Source of the DNA: Haliclystus octoradiatus | Taxonomy: Eukaryota > Cnidaria > Staurozoa > Stauromedusae > Haliclystidae | Reading direction: 5' to 3' | DNA length: 64,000 nt | NCBI GenBank assembly: GCA_916610825.1 | Contig: OU744448.1 | Span: 22,175,032-22,239,031 of the forward strand | Part shown: piece by piece, positions 1 to 15,400 of the stretch | How the letters are laid out: every line of letters starts with the position of its first letter | Position numbering within the stretch: position 1 is the first letter of the stretch | Notes under the pieces: model-generated | Seen by the model: the letters and a program-made list of their open reading frames with translations, nothing else | Database searches by the model: none | What the model was told of the DNA's origin: nothing | Position numbers and translations under genes: made by a program

Positions 1-159
1 ACGTCCCACCTTGATTAATATCCCTACATAAAACTGATTTCTAGTTTCCATCTATTCTCCATACAAACTCTCACAATTGTACCTCGCATAATATCCCACC
101 TCGTTTAATGTCCCATTTTATTCGATTCAGAGAGAAGATATTAAGCAAGTTCTACCGTG
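1..159. mobile_element. TA-flanked MITE, GGTTAATATCC family, cut by the window edge
   Basis: The body ATATCCCTACATAAAACTGA and the right end GATATTAAGCAAGTTCTACC match 53406-53574. The left terminus is outside the window. Confidence 0.75.
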
Positions 160-475
160 AAATATTTTGAAATTATTAAAATCCTACAAAAAGCTCATCA
201 AAAAGTCTACGCATTAAAAACACAGTCAAATTGTAACAAAATTTTGATTTTATTCTCAATCAACGGACAATTTGAATAAGGCTTTTTAATTAATTGAATT
301 TCTTCTAACAGATTAAGTTAGCTTTGTTAAAACATATATTGAGCCTTCATTTGTGAGTTTTATCTGTATCATTCACAGAAGCCCTTTCATTGAAAATTTA
401 CCAATAGCTCATGAAACTTTGCAACTTAACTATAACTTTTTACAACAAATATTATTTAAAGATAAACTTCATTAC

Positions 476-3400
476 TTGGATTTGCAAGATGAACATCTGT
501 CTCTCTGGCAACATTAGCATCACGTAATCCTAAAAACAAGAACATCAATATAAAAAATACATGGATGAATCGTAAATATCAGTAAAAATGAAGCGCATTT
601 GCAGTTCATCGTATTTAACATTTTTGAGATGAATAATTATATCAATGATCATAGGCTTGAAATTATCCCGATCTAGTAAGCATAATTACCCTGAAAAATA
701 GTTCAGGAGTTCATCAACAGTTCATGAACAGTTCATGAACGTTAAATGGCCCCAAATTTTCTTGAACTGTTCATGAACTGTCCGCGAGTGTTCATGAACA
801 AAGTTGAGTAATTTCTAATTGTAATTAATTCCTTTTTGAAACACAGAAACAATATTTGTAGTCATCTAATTACTAACAACTGTTTCAAAGTAATTGTAAC
901 ATTTTTAATTTATTACAATTACAATCTCAGTAATTGACAGTTGACCTGTGTAAAACACATGCTAGTAAAACATGAATGAGATAACTCACCTTGTACTAGC
1001 CTCTCATATTCCTGGCGTAGTCTCTGTTCATCAGAATCTTTCAGTCTGCAAATCGAGAATAAAGGCTGGATTATCACATTGAAGTGATAGACGGGGGCTG
1101 TGAAGTTTAATAGTTTACAACAGAACATTACAAGTACAGTATATTAAAATTTGCCACATTTTTCTGAGATTTGGAATAATGATGTAACTTGGTTAGTTAT
1201 CTATTTTTGTTCGTAAATATTTATATTGACAAAGAAATATTTGTTGATTGACTTATATTTTCCTTCTTAAGAAATAATTTGTATAATTACTGTTTATAAA
1301 ATTATTGAATTATAAGCTACAGTAGAAACTGTCCTAAGGAAAACCCCTAAGGAACATTCAATATGTAAATTGTAGACCTAGCTAGGCGATGTGCCGTTAT
1401 ACACAGTTATTTAAGAGAAGAAAGGTACCAAAACTCACCAGGAACATCAGTTTAAATTCAGTAAGCTATAAACAATAATCCGCTGTAAAAGGTGACATTA
1501 TAAACAGTTTGTATTGTATACATTAAATTAATCTACCACATTGTGTCATTCAATTGTAATTCAGAAAAGTAATGAGTTCAAAAAGCTTTAAGAAAATCAG
1601 GTATAGTGTAACCTCATTAATATCACTTCTTGGCGTAGAAAAGTTATGATAAGAAGCGGGTTGTAAGATGTGAAATAGTTGAGTTTAATAGAAACTGTTT
1701 CTAAAAATTACTAATATTAAGCCAGTTGTGATATTATTATTAACACTACATTAGTGATATTAATAGGGTTACATTGTGTACTGCACATAACATTGGCAGA
1801 CCTTCCAACATGGTGTGTTTTTTGGACTGAATAATAATATAATTAAATTTGAAATATAATCATAATACATACTCTTTGACAGTGTCAGATAAACTATCAA
1901 CATTTGCTTGACATCTTTCAAGTGTTTTCCGTGTAATATTAACACTCATTGAATCTATGCACACATTATCTGCACACAACAAATTATTCACAATTATTTC
2001 AGAATGATTGATTGAATACCCATCTATTGTAGCAAAGGTTCGACAAAGTGGGTATCCAGCTGCCTCACTACATTTCTGAAGTGTAGAGCAATGGAAAGTT
2101 ACACATTTCTTCTAATTTACACCTCAATAAAAAGCCAAGAAGAAACGTGGTCTAGAATTCTGTAAATTTATTACAAACGTATTTGTATATGTATTTGCTT
2201 ATTCAACAAAATCTATCTTGCTGTGGAATTCCCTTGCTTGAATTGTGAATTTGTGAATTGAAAATTTGACGCTTCTTCTCCTTTTGTAAACATGAATACA
2301 AACATGGCAAGTGTGTGGTACCCTTTAGTAGTAATTCTTGATATTCAAATAGTAAATGACAAAGATAAACACTTTCAAAGAAGAAAAGGAGGACACGATT
2401 TTGGAAACTTCAAATTTACATAGAATTTGAAATGATTGCAAAATCTCTCCTAAAAATGCCAGTTCTGGAATCAGCTTATCAAGATGTATGTGTAGGCTAT
2501 TAAACAGTATACAATTTCCAAGAAAAACATTGAGGAGGCTGGTGGAAAAAAGTGCAGTTCATATGAACGTTAAATGGCCCCAAATTTTCATGAACTGTTC
2601 ATGAACTCCTGATTTGTTTTTCGCAGGGGCAATACTGCATCAGCTCAATTGTAGAATACATGTGCAGAAGACACATTGAAGTTATTATAGACTTAAAATG
2701 AAACACACCTATATTATGTGCTTCATCAAATACAACAACAGCTGATTTACTCAATTCTTTTGATACCAAATCAGCAATCTTCGGATCAAGTAAATAATGA
2801 TAACTATAAACAACAACCGTAGCATGCGTAATCTAAAAATCAACAAAACAGAACAAAATTGTTTTCAGACAACTCATTATCTTACCAAATTATAACAGAT
2901 GCACAAAATACTTATTAAATAATAATAAACAAATGTGTAGTGAGATCAATATTGTTGTCAATACAATGAAATCCACTAATTATGTGCAATTCGGATAAGT
3001 GAAATCCCCGCTTATATGCAACCTGGCTTTAAAACTCTATTGACTATTTTGTAGTTAAACAATTTTGGGTAACAAAAAATTCGAATAACTGCAATGAAAA
3101 TTGTTGACAACTTTGATTCACACTCAAGCGGGGTACACTGTAACACTTGGTGTGACGTTTTGGTGTATTCAAACTTATCTTTTTTACAAACAAATAACTC
3201 AATCTATTTCTGGTTAAAACTTCAGACCATATGATCTGTACAGTGGCTAAGACATATTTTAGTTACCATCTTACATAGACAAATGGAAGATACTAAATCA
3301 ACCACAGACTGGAAATTCGAGTCGCCTTGAGAAGGACCATGCTTTTCAGTGCATTCCGATTTTGCTATAGAGATGTTTAACTGCATGCGAGTTTGTTAGA

Positions 3401-6400
3401 TTATGTTAATAATAACTGATTTTTATTCGGAATAATGTTTTGATAGTACAATCTTGCAATTTCCAATTTTACAGTTAATAATAAGAATTAAATTAAATTA
3501 AGTTATTAAACGTTATAGGTACTAATACTGACCGTGTATCGAGCAAGAAAATATGGGCAACAGGTTTTCTTTTTTCCGTACTCCTTGAGATCATCCTATA
3601 ATAGAAACCATACAAGATAATAAAGAAACCAAAATCTATCAGACATAATAAAGCGATTAAATGTTGTCAGGAATCTGATTACAATAAAATAAAAATAGTA
3701 CGTGTCTCTTCAAGATCATTTTGAAAACCGAAATGCATGTTTACACTTGGGCTTTACAACACATCACATCAGCCTTCACGACACCATACTTCAGCACCTT
3801 TTCAGCATACCTGTAAGTTTTCTTAAACTGCTGAAATTTATTCAGCGTGATTGTATCACATTTCTAGCAGGGGTGGATGTTTAAGCAATTTTTCAGCGCA
3901 ACATAGTTACAATATCAGTAATTACATATCTCATAGTGTGCTTGCAGAGTAACTGTAAAATGTAAACTTGGTGAAACAGCCCTGTGAAAACAGTTCATGA
4001 AAGAAGTTCATGAACAGTTTATGAACACAGTGCAGAGTAGGCTATAAACTCACCAGATTATAAACACCTGCAGGCAGCAGTTCTTCTCTACCATTGCTAT
4101 CAAATTCCTAGAAAATTAAAACAAATGCTTAGAAAAAGAAGAAGAATGAACTACTTGCAAAATAGGAAGAAACCAGGAAGATAAATCAATATATCTAGAG
4201 CTAATCTTCTAGCCCGACATCAATATTCTGTACAGTCAACCAGTGAAATTGCAAATATCAAGGTAATAGGCTTCATAGCTTATAACTACCAAATAACAGG
4301 ATAATTATCTTACAATCAGTACTACTTGAAAACTATGCATTGTTGTGGTGAAGTCTTCAATATGGGCTACATTTCAAAGTATTTGAATACTTGTAGCCTA
4401 CATTACTAATTATTATGTTGAAAAATAATTTTTAACTTTGCATACCATACCTCGTAAAAAGAACAAACGGGTATACTCTTATCGAATCTGTGTTTTGATC
4501 GAATATATGATGCTGTTAAACTATGACATAATCCATCAACACGTTTCCCATCTCTTTCTTTACCAACCTAATTGAGTGACAACATAAGGAAAATCATGCG
4601 TACCTAATAATCTAAGGATATTTCCTCTGTATTGAAAATTCAACCATCGTGAAAAACGTTATAAGTTCATGAACAGTTCATGACATCTTAAAAACTCATT
4701 AACTTCTTCCATAGGGAGTGAAGCAGTGGAAGATAACACTCAGTGCTGAAATGGAGACTTTTCTGTAACTGGGAATTTCACGTGTTTATAGTGATCATCA
4801 ACAAACAGTATTATTAGTAACTACAAGTAAAAGCAATGTTTGTTACAGTACTGACGGCATTTCCATGGCTTAAAGAATTTGTGGTTTTCATTTTTGTTTA
4901 CATTTTCATGATGTTTTCACAACACTTTCATGGCATTTTCATTGTTTTGATGTTGGCAGTGTTAGTGAATCCTTTTCCCATGGTATGGTTCTTCTAAATC
5001 ATGCTTAACTCCTGAATCATTAGTGGAGTCGATTATTAGTGTTTTTGTAGATTATAGATGTGCAGCACTGGCAGAAGACACAAATGAAAACAGAGAGAAG
5101 CAGTTAGTCCCAATGAACTTGTAATTAAAACAGATCAGAAAATCTTGGAGGATGAGGCACTTAAAGTTGCGTGGAATTAAATTAAATTGCATGGTTAGAA
5201 ATGTGACAAAATCAAAAATATTTTCTTACGTCCTCATGGATACAAAGGTTTTTTCTAGAACTCAAAGCCAATCCAATTATGTTTGGTTTTTCACCGGTTT
5301 CTTTTTCATAATACTCCATTAACATAGCAAGCTCCTCCAAAACCTAGGGAAACAACAGGATATCATTAGGCCTACCAAGCATCCATACAACAATTATTTG
5401 TATACAATGAAGTAAAGTTATCTGAGTCCAGTCCTGGACTCGATCCAATTTGATCAGAGGGATTTTGGTTAAGATTGGACTGACATAATTCTGTTGGCTT
5501 GAATTGGATTGTGAAAACATGTTTTATCTCAGTTTTCATTCTTATTAAAGGCATTTGCCGCTCGATTTAATCAAAACACGTTATAGACAATAAGAGGCTG
5601 AAGACTTTGGATATAATTTGATCATGATAAAAATTTTGAAATGTCTATGCTTCGTACTTGTGCTCAATTTTTGGAAAATCTTATCCAGCTCACATCCTAA
5701 TAGTCTGACGATAGAAGGCCTGAATAAAGCAACCATGGTGGATAGAAAATAAAGATTAAACTTACCTTCTCAATTTCAGGTACAGTTCGAGAGCAATAAA
5801 TTAACTTGTTAACTTCATGAGGTTTGCTCTAGAAATATAATGACGAATGTGTAATAGAAGTTTAAGCATGCATGATACATTTCAATTGTCAGATTGGCTT
5901 GGGCCTTCAAATGTAGGCTACTCTGAAATAAATTTGCTGGATGTGTAGGCTAACAAGGAACATAAACGACTTAATGAACTGTAAGTTGAATACATTTACC
6001 TTTGAGTGCCCCATTTTTAAGTCAAGGTCATAAGGCATACTGTAGTGTTAAAAGGATTAACTCTGGAAATCGTAAAAGATTAGCGCTTGATGTTCCTCTC
6101 AAAATATCAAATATATGACAATAAATGTTAATAATAAAACAAACATAAATAAGCAAATACATATTGTTTATAGCTGTGTCATGTATTGATATTGAAAATT
6201 ATATATATCAGTGTGATTGGATTACTAATTAGGTAACTACTATACATGAATATATGATACACAATAGTTGCTTACTCGGATATATGCGATAATCAATGAA
6301 AGAAGAGAAACTGTCTTGCCCGTCCCAGAAGGCATTTCAAGCAGGCAATGACCCTGAAATAAACAACAAATATTAAAGGAAAAAATAATCATTATCAAAA

Positions 6401-9400
6401 ACGTTATCTATTGCCATTGTCTGATACGATTTGATATTGATTGAACAAGCATTAGATTAGACAAAGTGATTAAAATAAATAACTAAATTGACTAGATAAT
6501 TAAACTACCATGCAGAAGAAGCACATATTAACTCAAAAGTGTTCGCATATTACATGTAAACGCTAGAAAGGTATATTTTCGGGATGACCTAGTGAAATCA
6601 TTTTGTTTTTAAGAATATGCATAATTATTCATTGGTCATGTCAATTCGCTCAGTTTTCACATCAAATGACTATGCTGTAGACCCCTAAATGAGATACATC
6701 TATTTATAGTATCATTTGCTGTTATGAAGTATCTGTATCTGTAGGAGGATTAGCTCAGATGGCAGAGCAACCGAATTTCAGATCAGATCATATCTGATCG
6801 ACTGTGGTTCAAATCCCCTGAAAGTCAACTCAACCTTGACTTTATCTGAAACATCAAATGAGTACCATCTGAAGATGGCGGATGGAAAGGTCCAGAGGGA
6901 ATTGAATTGTGAGTAGCTGCGGCGCATCGTAGCGCATTGACAATCGAGACCTATCTGTCATGAAATCTGTTGAAATTGATCTGCAGTGTGGCGGCTGAGA
7001 TCAACAAAGAGTGTTTAAAATCATTGCCCTCAGCTAAAAAAGCCACTCATCTAGAAATGGAGGAGTGGTACGGGTGTCTTCGGTAGGGCGACAACGTCTA
7101 CATTACTTTACTTAATTTTGTAGCAGTTTACTAGAATGAAATCATTATGTAATAGCCAACAATGCAATTTACAAAAATGAGTTGCTATAGACAGGTGGTC
7201 TTTATATGAAGGGTTTATTCAGATAAATACAATATTGCCATTTGAAACATTGAGGAAACGGCCATTCACGATAGGGACTGTTAATTAATTTGTGACTGCT
7301 ATAGTTTGGTTGAATGCAGAATTTCTGGTTTGGTAAATTTATTATTTTGACGCTGATGTAAAAATCATTCTGCAGAAGAATACCATACATTTTACCAACT
7401 GTCAGAAGTAATTAACACCTTAAAGTGGGAATAAACCCGCAGACTATCTTTACATATGTAGTAGAACCCGACGTGAAAAAAACAATGGCGTAATTTTTTT
7501 TTAGATCTGGAAATTATTTACCCAAATGTTTTGACCCAAATGTCGCTGAGAAAAAAAGGGATTGGATCTAGCTTTATGAGGACAAAGTCGTGCGATTTGT
7601 CTAGCAGACTTAAGAGTGGGCTGATCAGTGAGAAGTCACACAATTTCTGACAAGGCTGAGCCATGAACAAACATATAAACTCGCGAATTACGTAAAAAAG
7701 ATGCAATTTGTGATTTCAGGAGCAGAATAAAATCTATTGAAACGCTCAATCGAAATAATTTCTCGTAGCGTCATTAATGCGCGATGAATCTGATATAGAT
7801 TGCGGATTAACACAAATGTCAGGCGGTGCGACTGTTCCTTTGTGACTAGTCTAGTGATACATAATAGTTACGTATTCTGTGTGACCGCAGTACTTCTCAA
7901 ATCTTAATTAGTAGACATGTGCCCTTCGAAATAGCTTTATCCTACGCTATATAAGTTATAACTATTTTTATAACTCTATCTGCAAGCTGTTATTGAGTAA
8001 ATATTTCTACAAGATATCCTTTTCATGATCTAAATGTGAATGTAGACTGACTCGATTTGCACAGGCATGTACAGACGACTTTTCTTCGAGATAGTTGGTA
8101 CTGCAAAGTATTAATTGTATTACTAAATTATTAAATAGACATTTTTCAATTATCATTTCAAAGTTTAAGTTTGAAATTGATGTTTGTCTAGTAATTCTTT
8201 AACCATGTAATCGTACAGTTTATACGACTGCAGATAGATATATTGTACTCAATAGTCTAACAAAGTGTTCATCATTCATTCACCAAGCATTCAATTATTA
8301 TAAAACCATTGAAAATTCTTCAGTACATTACACTGTAAAATTCTATAAAATATCGGAAAATAGTACAAACCCGATATAGGGCTCGGACGTTCTTATTCAA
8401 ATTTACAGCCGTATTAGAATTACAGTACTGCAAATTCTATCATTTTGTGGTTTTGCGGTATATCTGTATTTATTCCCTCTCTATCAACATTGTCTGATTA
8501 ACAAAATTAGGTTTTTGCAATGCAAAGTCTCGTTCCTGATTATACATTCGCCACCAAATTTTTTTTCCAGTCTAGCATTCATTCCTTTGGCTAGAAAGTA
8601 GAACATGTTAGCATCATGTCACAATCTGTAGCTAATATGATGCAGTACTACAGTGCAGAAGTTACTTTGCGCAAAATACCTTTCTACAGAGACGATAAAT
8701 CAGATGGACAGATTTCGTTTCTGTGCAAAGAGGACTACAAAACCAACAGTTATGGTGTTCTTATAGCGTTTCCCACCATACATTATGATTTTTAGCCTTC
8801 CCTCGAGAGAATACTCCATTTTCAGTTCAGACATATGCTTACAACAATAAATTCTACTTAGCTGGCTATTGTGGTCACCAGAGAATCTTTTGATATGTGT
8901 TAAATATGTGTGAGAATGAAATGTCAAAATATAATCTGTATAACGCGCGCTACAAATGAAACATTTTCTGATTTTTATTTTCTTCAAATTCGTGAATTTT
9001 AAAATCATTAAATCATCTGGAATTTTGCTACTCTTGAGTTTATATGTTCCTTCTTACCTCAGTTTTGTGGCAGAGGAAAATAGATTGCCGTTACAGAGCT
9101 ACGCCATCTCAAACGTAACATCTGCAATTTTTCAATATCAACTTTTCTACACTCATTCTGCGTCCTGTGTTTTGCTGTAACCAGCAGTAAACATGCACCT
9201 TGTCATGTAAATACAGCTTGGATGATTAATAAATGTTAAATCTGAGCAAACCCTGAAATTTTGATGTCTTATTGTTACAAAAGCGGCGATATATCTACTT
9301 ACAAAATTGGAATATTTCAGTGAAAATTCAATAAAATAATTGAGCAGATTTGATTCGAAATTGAGTGATACACAACAAAACTGTTAATTTCAATCATATT

Positions 9401-12400
9401 TAATTGCTTTAAAAGTAGCTCGAAATAATCCGGCTCATCTATTCTTTTATTTTCTAACAATAATTTTGGGTCAAAACACTGCTTTCCCCGCCACTTTGGG
9501 AGCATGTGTCAGCCATTATGGATCCCCATAGGTGCTACGTTTTAAGCCCGTTTTCGAACAAAATCAGCAGTCTATATCTATTATGTCTATGACTTTTTAC
9601 CAAGAAATAATTTCAAGATCGAAAAAAAAATTACGCCATTGTTTTTTTTACGTCGGGTTCTACTACATATGTAAAGATAGTCTGGGGTTTATTCTCACTT
9701 AAAGCGATGACATGCGTTGATACAATGTTTAATACCTTCTGGACAGAAAATCTTTATCAAAGCCCAAAAAGCCTATATGCTATTTTTTTCATTTCAATTT
9801 TAGGCAAAAACGACGAAGAACATGTCCTAAAGCTATGTAGCCTATATTAGAAAGTGGGAAATTTCTTTTTCACAAGTAAAAGATACAATTTTTCGAAAAG
9901 TCTAGCAGTATTGTGCAGGCTTATTATTCCTCAGTGACTCTCTTGTTCAAGCTGACATGGGTCCAATTTGAAAAAATCATTACATTGATATTCCTAGCCC
10001 ATTTATTTCACAGTGTCTACTCAAATCCAGGAAATAATATGCTTTGGTGTCATTCGAATTGTAAGACCCTTAAATGTTTTTCTATTGAGAATCAAGGAAT
10101 TTGCTATTCTATCAAACTCTTACTTAGCGCACACTATTAATAAATTATGAGTCGATATTCATAATTACCTTAGCATCAATTGTACGTTTTAGCTCAACCA
10201 TATAGGTATATTGTTCAGGATAAATATAATCATATGGAAAGTAAACAAGTAATCCATCAATATTAATCCTGTTGGTATAAAAACAGATTATAATTAGAAA
10301 GAATATCTAAAAAAAGGAAAATAAGGGGTTAAGCTACTGATGGCAACCATGTTTGGATTCTCTGATATGAACATGCAGGATGTTGGGTGAAACGAGAAAG
10401 CATCAGAAAAACACGAGCTGCAGGGATTAGGCAACCAATCACTAGAATAGCATTCGAAAATGTCTTAAATTTACAAAGGATTACAGTACCGGTACCACAG
10501 GTTTGCAAATGTTTACATTCATATTTACTACATAAGGAATGTCAGGAGATATGTAAATGACTGTGGAGTGTTGAAAGCACGAGCATTTTCAAGCAAGGGG
10601 CAAACTTTTTCTAAAATAAAACCAAGTTTCAAAATCAAGTTTGTTTATATTACGGAAGATCGAATTGATGATTTGAATTCAGTTTTATTCAATGATTCTA
10701 CTTACTATTACTATTTTACTTACTAAGCGTTATTTTTGAATAATGTTTATCCAACACATTCCAGATACACAAACCAACCAGGATTATGTTTGATTATGGG
10801 ATCATGTTTTAAAAATCAGATTGATCTATAGCTATGTATTTACGGGTTCTAGCCTGTATAATCTGTGTTTCTAGGTCTCCTTTAGTATTTTTCTTTTTCT
10901 TTCTATTTCGCATAACAAAAGAAAATACACTGTTTCACTGAATTATCTAAATTACGAATTTCATTTTCGACATACAGTCAAACCTTTTATAACTGTCACC
11001 TCTACACAGCCGTCACCTGTCTAGAGTGGTCACTCTAGCAATGTCTAAAGTAGTATTTTCTATTGAATAAACCCTGTATATAAAGGTTACCTGTGTATAG
11101 TGGTCAATTTATCTATCTCTCATAACTGGCTGTTATATACAGGTTTATGTGTGATTTATGTTTACATATATTATGTGTTGTCCCTTTCTGTGATCATAGC
11201 TGTGATGTAAGTTATGATGTAATGTAAACTCTTAAAGTCTGCTAGCTGACTGCAGTATCGCAGGTCAGACATGATTTTTATTATATAAACAGAGTTTGAA
11301 GTCTTGTCAAGTGACTCGCTTTTTGAGTTCTTTCAGAGAACAGTTATATATGATAATTACTTGAATCAATTACTGTGCTGTTCAAGTCCCCCCACATCGA
11401 CCCTGCAGTCTTACACAAGCTAATGGGCCAAACCACCAAAAGATGGGATGTGAGGGAGACCAGTAACATTTAGTTTTAAAGTTTACCAATAGTGCATTAT
11501 TTCCATCTGGATTATGCTGATATGACGGTGGCGATTTCTTAAATGTGGAACTACAGTAAATATCTGACTTTTTTGCTGTAGTGCGAAGAGTATGGTATAA
11601 CTTTGATTGCTATTATTATGAATTATTATCAAGGCAAATATCAATTGATGGATATAACTATTTGGTATTGGTTTGCCTATTTGGCTACTATGGATTCATG
11701 CTAAAAGGATTATCGGAGGTCTAGTTTTGCAGAGTTGCTATCTGTAAACATCCGTAATGTTATGTATATGATTTATGTAATGACTGTTTAATTATTTATT
11801 GGAGGTCTAATTTTGCAGATATATAAAGATGCTATGTTGCTATGATATCCTGTAAACATCTGTTGTTTTACCCATTATTCAAAGATTCACAGAGTTGTTG
11901 ATGTGTTGTCTCTCCGGTACGTGCAGTTGTTAAAGTGTGTCTCTGCATGGAAAATTTTATTTAACTGTGTTACAGTTTGTTGATGCGTTATCACTGCAAG
12001 TTTAAAATTATTTGTTTAAAGTCATTTGTTGCCGACAAGAGAGCTTTGTGGTTGCTATTGCCAGATAATGATATATGTATAATAATATATTGGTACGAAG
12101 AAATTGTAGGCCTAAATGATAGGAACAATGAAGAATGATACGAAGAAATTGAAAAGAATATAGCATTTGGCATATTGCTTTGCATTCATGTTATAATTAG
12201 CAAATTTAAATGCTGTTCACTGTTCAGTTTATTATTTAAGTGTGTAAATTATGTCGCTATATGATCTTGAGGTCAGGTAGGGATGTGTGATTTATGTTTA
12301 GATATATTGCGTGTTGTCTCTTCCTATGATCATAGCCGTGATGCAATTTATGATGTAGGCTAATGTAAACCTGTAGGCCTAAAGTCTGCCAACTGACTGC

Positions 12401-15400
12401 GGTATCGCAGGTCACAGGTCTATAGAATAATCTTATAGTTTCACTGTAGGCTAGTCACTTCAAAGTATGTGAAGTTTAATTTAAAATAATATAACAAAAT
12501 TAGGTTTATCTAGTAGCAGATAAAATAGTGAAGTAAAAATTGGAATAGGGGAATTAAAATGTACATCTTTACACTGATTAAATAAACTGTCTGAGGATTG
12601 CAATACGTGTGAAATTTAATTAGACACCATTAGTAGCCTAACCGGAAATTATGTGTAAATGAAACACATGCATTAGATGTGTCTCACAGTGTTCTACTTG
12701 CCTATCAGGAACACTTTACAGTCACTAGTCACACCCTCTCTAGACACCATTGCAATTTCGATGTTTCATGTTGACTGATAAATATATTTAGGCTACAATC
12801 AAAACAATTGAATAGTACAGTAGGCCTACCACTGTAATTTAACTTACAAACTGTTTTGTAAAGTCTAATGTACTTAATATGGAGCCCCATGAGCAATGTT
12901 TAGTAGACTGGTCCAAACAGGGTCCGATAAAAGATTTTGCCTTCCGAGATCCAAAGATTTTCAAAGTGAAATCTTCAACGTTTTTTCCCTGACATATAAT
13001 GAGAAAATTGGTCTGCTATTGATTTCATTGCCAATGCTCCATCCAGTTTAGATGTGAACTTGTAAAGAAATATTTCAGACCTTGCTGTAAACGTAAACAA
13101 ACACTGATAATCGATTTCTGAATGTACAAATAAGCTTCAAAAATCCAAAGGTTACAATTTTTTCTTAAATTTTAATAGAAGTCTTATTAAAAAAGTTGAT
13201 CATTGGCTGCCTTCAGATTTCAGCTCAGCCTTCCGCAATCTAGGATCGCAGGATCACAACTTTTATCAAACCCTGGGTCCAAAAAAATCGAAAGTTTGAA
13301 ATGTTAGAAGCACGATCCATTTTATTATTAGACTTGCTCTGAAAACAAGTTACCGAAAATTTAAAACTCATCTGACATCGCGAAATGGACTCTTAAGACC
13401 CCTCCAAATTATTTGTAAAGTTAATGGCAAAAATGCTAATATATTTCAAACGGGATTAAGTTATCTTTGCTATAACATTTTTATAAATTTGAATAGATGG
13501 CAATAAAGCTCATGACATGAATAATTTTAATTGATTTTTAAAATATTAAAATATTTATATTTCCAATAAAAATAGCGGATTCAAAGAGATACATCGAAAA
13601 GCGTAGATTCTGCTGTGAAAACAGCTTTACCAGACAAGTGTGAAACTTCAATCTGTCAACATCAAAAAAATATCGAAGAGGTGTTAGCCGCTTTTGCGGT
13701 GGAAAGTTTTCAAAAATTTTAACTTGAGAATCTTTGTTGTGTTGAATGGTGACTGAATTCGATCATTTTTTTAATCTCATGCGTTTTTTGTGCGACGGCC
13801 GCTAGAAACTAAAGTTGATAAACATAAACTCCTCAAACAAATTATGCAAAAGTTATTCAAATGTTTATCAGATTTACTTCCTGATATTAAGATAATACAT
13901 GCAAATATTCACGGGTAAATATTAATGTTTGCAAATAGAATGTAGAGAACAGTTTGTTTTGAATCTAAACTTCGAATAACAAAATTCAATGCATGTATGC
14001 CATTGTGTTCACAAAGTATACTTTCTTTGGAAATTTAATTGTCCATTCAAATTATTCTTTTCATTTTAATTAAGCTTTTTAAATTCAAAAACAATATGAG
14101 TTCTTTTTATTTGAATAAATTTAATAGATCTCTTCTTTGCAATGTCTTTAAACAGAACATTTTCTTTACAGTATTAATATTGCGATGGTTCATTGATTTC
14201 CAAGAAACCAAGATGTATTTTCCTTTGAACATGCTTTGAATAATCTTTCACTTGTGTGTAGATTTACTTTTTCTCTATTCTCAGCGATCGTTTAGTCATC
14301 ATTCAAAAGATTCTCAAGTTACAATTTTTGAAAACCTCCCACCGTAAAAGCTGCTAACACCTCTTCAATATTTTTTGATGTTGACAGATTGAAGTCTCAC
14401 ACTTGTCTGATAAAGCTGTTATCACAGCGGAATCTACGCTTTTCGATGTATCTCTTTGAATCCGCTATTTTTATTGGAAATATAAATATTTTAATATTTT
14501 AAAAAATCAATTAAAATTATTCATGTCATGAGCTTTTATTCATAAATTATTATTATTATAAAATTATTCATTTCATATAAATAAATGCCATCTATTCAAA
14601 TTTATAAATATGTTATAGCAAAGATAACTTAATCCCTTTTGAAATATATTAGCGTTTTTGCCATTAACTTTACATAGTAATTTAGAGGGTTCTTGAGAGC
14701 CCACTTCCCGATGTCGATGAGTTTTAAATTTTAGGTAACTTGTTTTTAGAGCAAGTCAAATAATAAATGGATCGTGCAATCAACATTTCAAACTTTCGAT
14801 TTTTTTTGGACCAGTCTAATGTTTAGCTGTTTATTGTTTGTACTATAAATTAAATTATATTTGTATTATTTATTATTGAACAGCTCTGTATTTATGGCAT
14901 CGAAACAGCAAAGACAACACAAGTACCTTGATATTACATAATTACTATTTGTATTATTTAAATTATACATATATTGATTTTACACGGTGAGACAAATAAT
15001 AGCCTACTGAGAAGCCAAGGGAAAACAACACAAAAAACTGAAAAAATTTCTGATTTAAAAATGAAGTAAAATTTCTGAAAATAAAATAATGGGGCTCACA
15101 AGCATGCAAGTTGACGACACTGGGTTTTCCGTGATCTGATTTGAACATTGAAAGAGCGTGCATGAAATTCTAGGGATTAAAAACATGACTTCAAGCACCC
15201 GAAAAAATCATTATGCTTCAAAAAACTTTGACCTGTGGTGAGAGAACACAGACATTAGAACGTAAATCTACTGAAAAATAAGAATGGGGCACGCTGATAT
15301 GCATGATGGCAACACCGACCAGTCTGCAGATAAGGGTAGTTTTCGCTGAAGTCTCAGGTCCCAGTCTGCAGATTATGGCAATGGCGCACCCGAGATTCAA

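Noticed and set aside
6744..6826. Possible functional tRNA gene (A and B boxes present)
   Set aside because: Acceptor and anticodon stems do not form a proper cloverleaf, and the body repeats at 50223 as a SINE.
8700..9180. Overlapping 102- and 74-codon frames as a transposase
   Set aside because: They lie inside the TTAA element but are antiparallel to each other and show no DDE/D or zinc-finger pattern; the second element copy does not preserve them.
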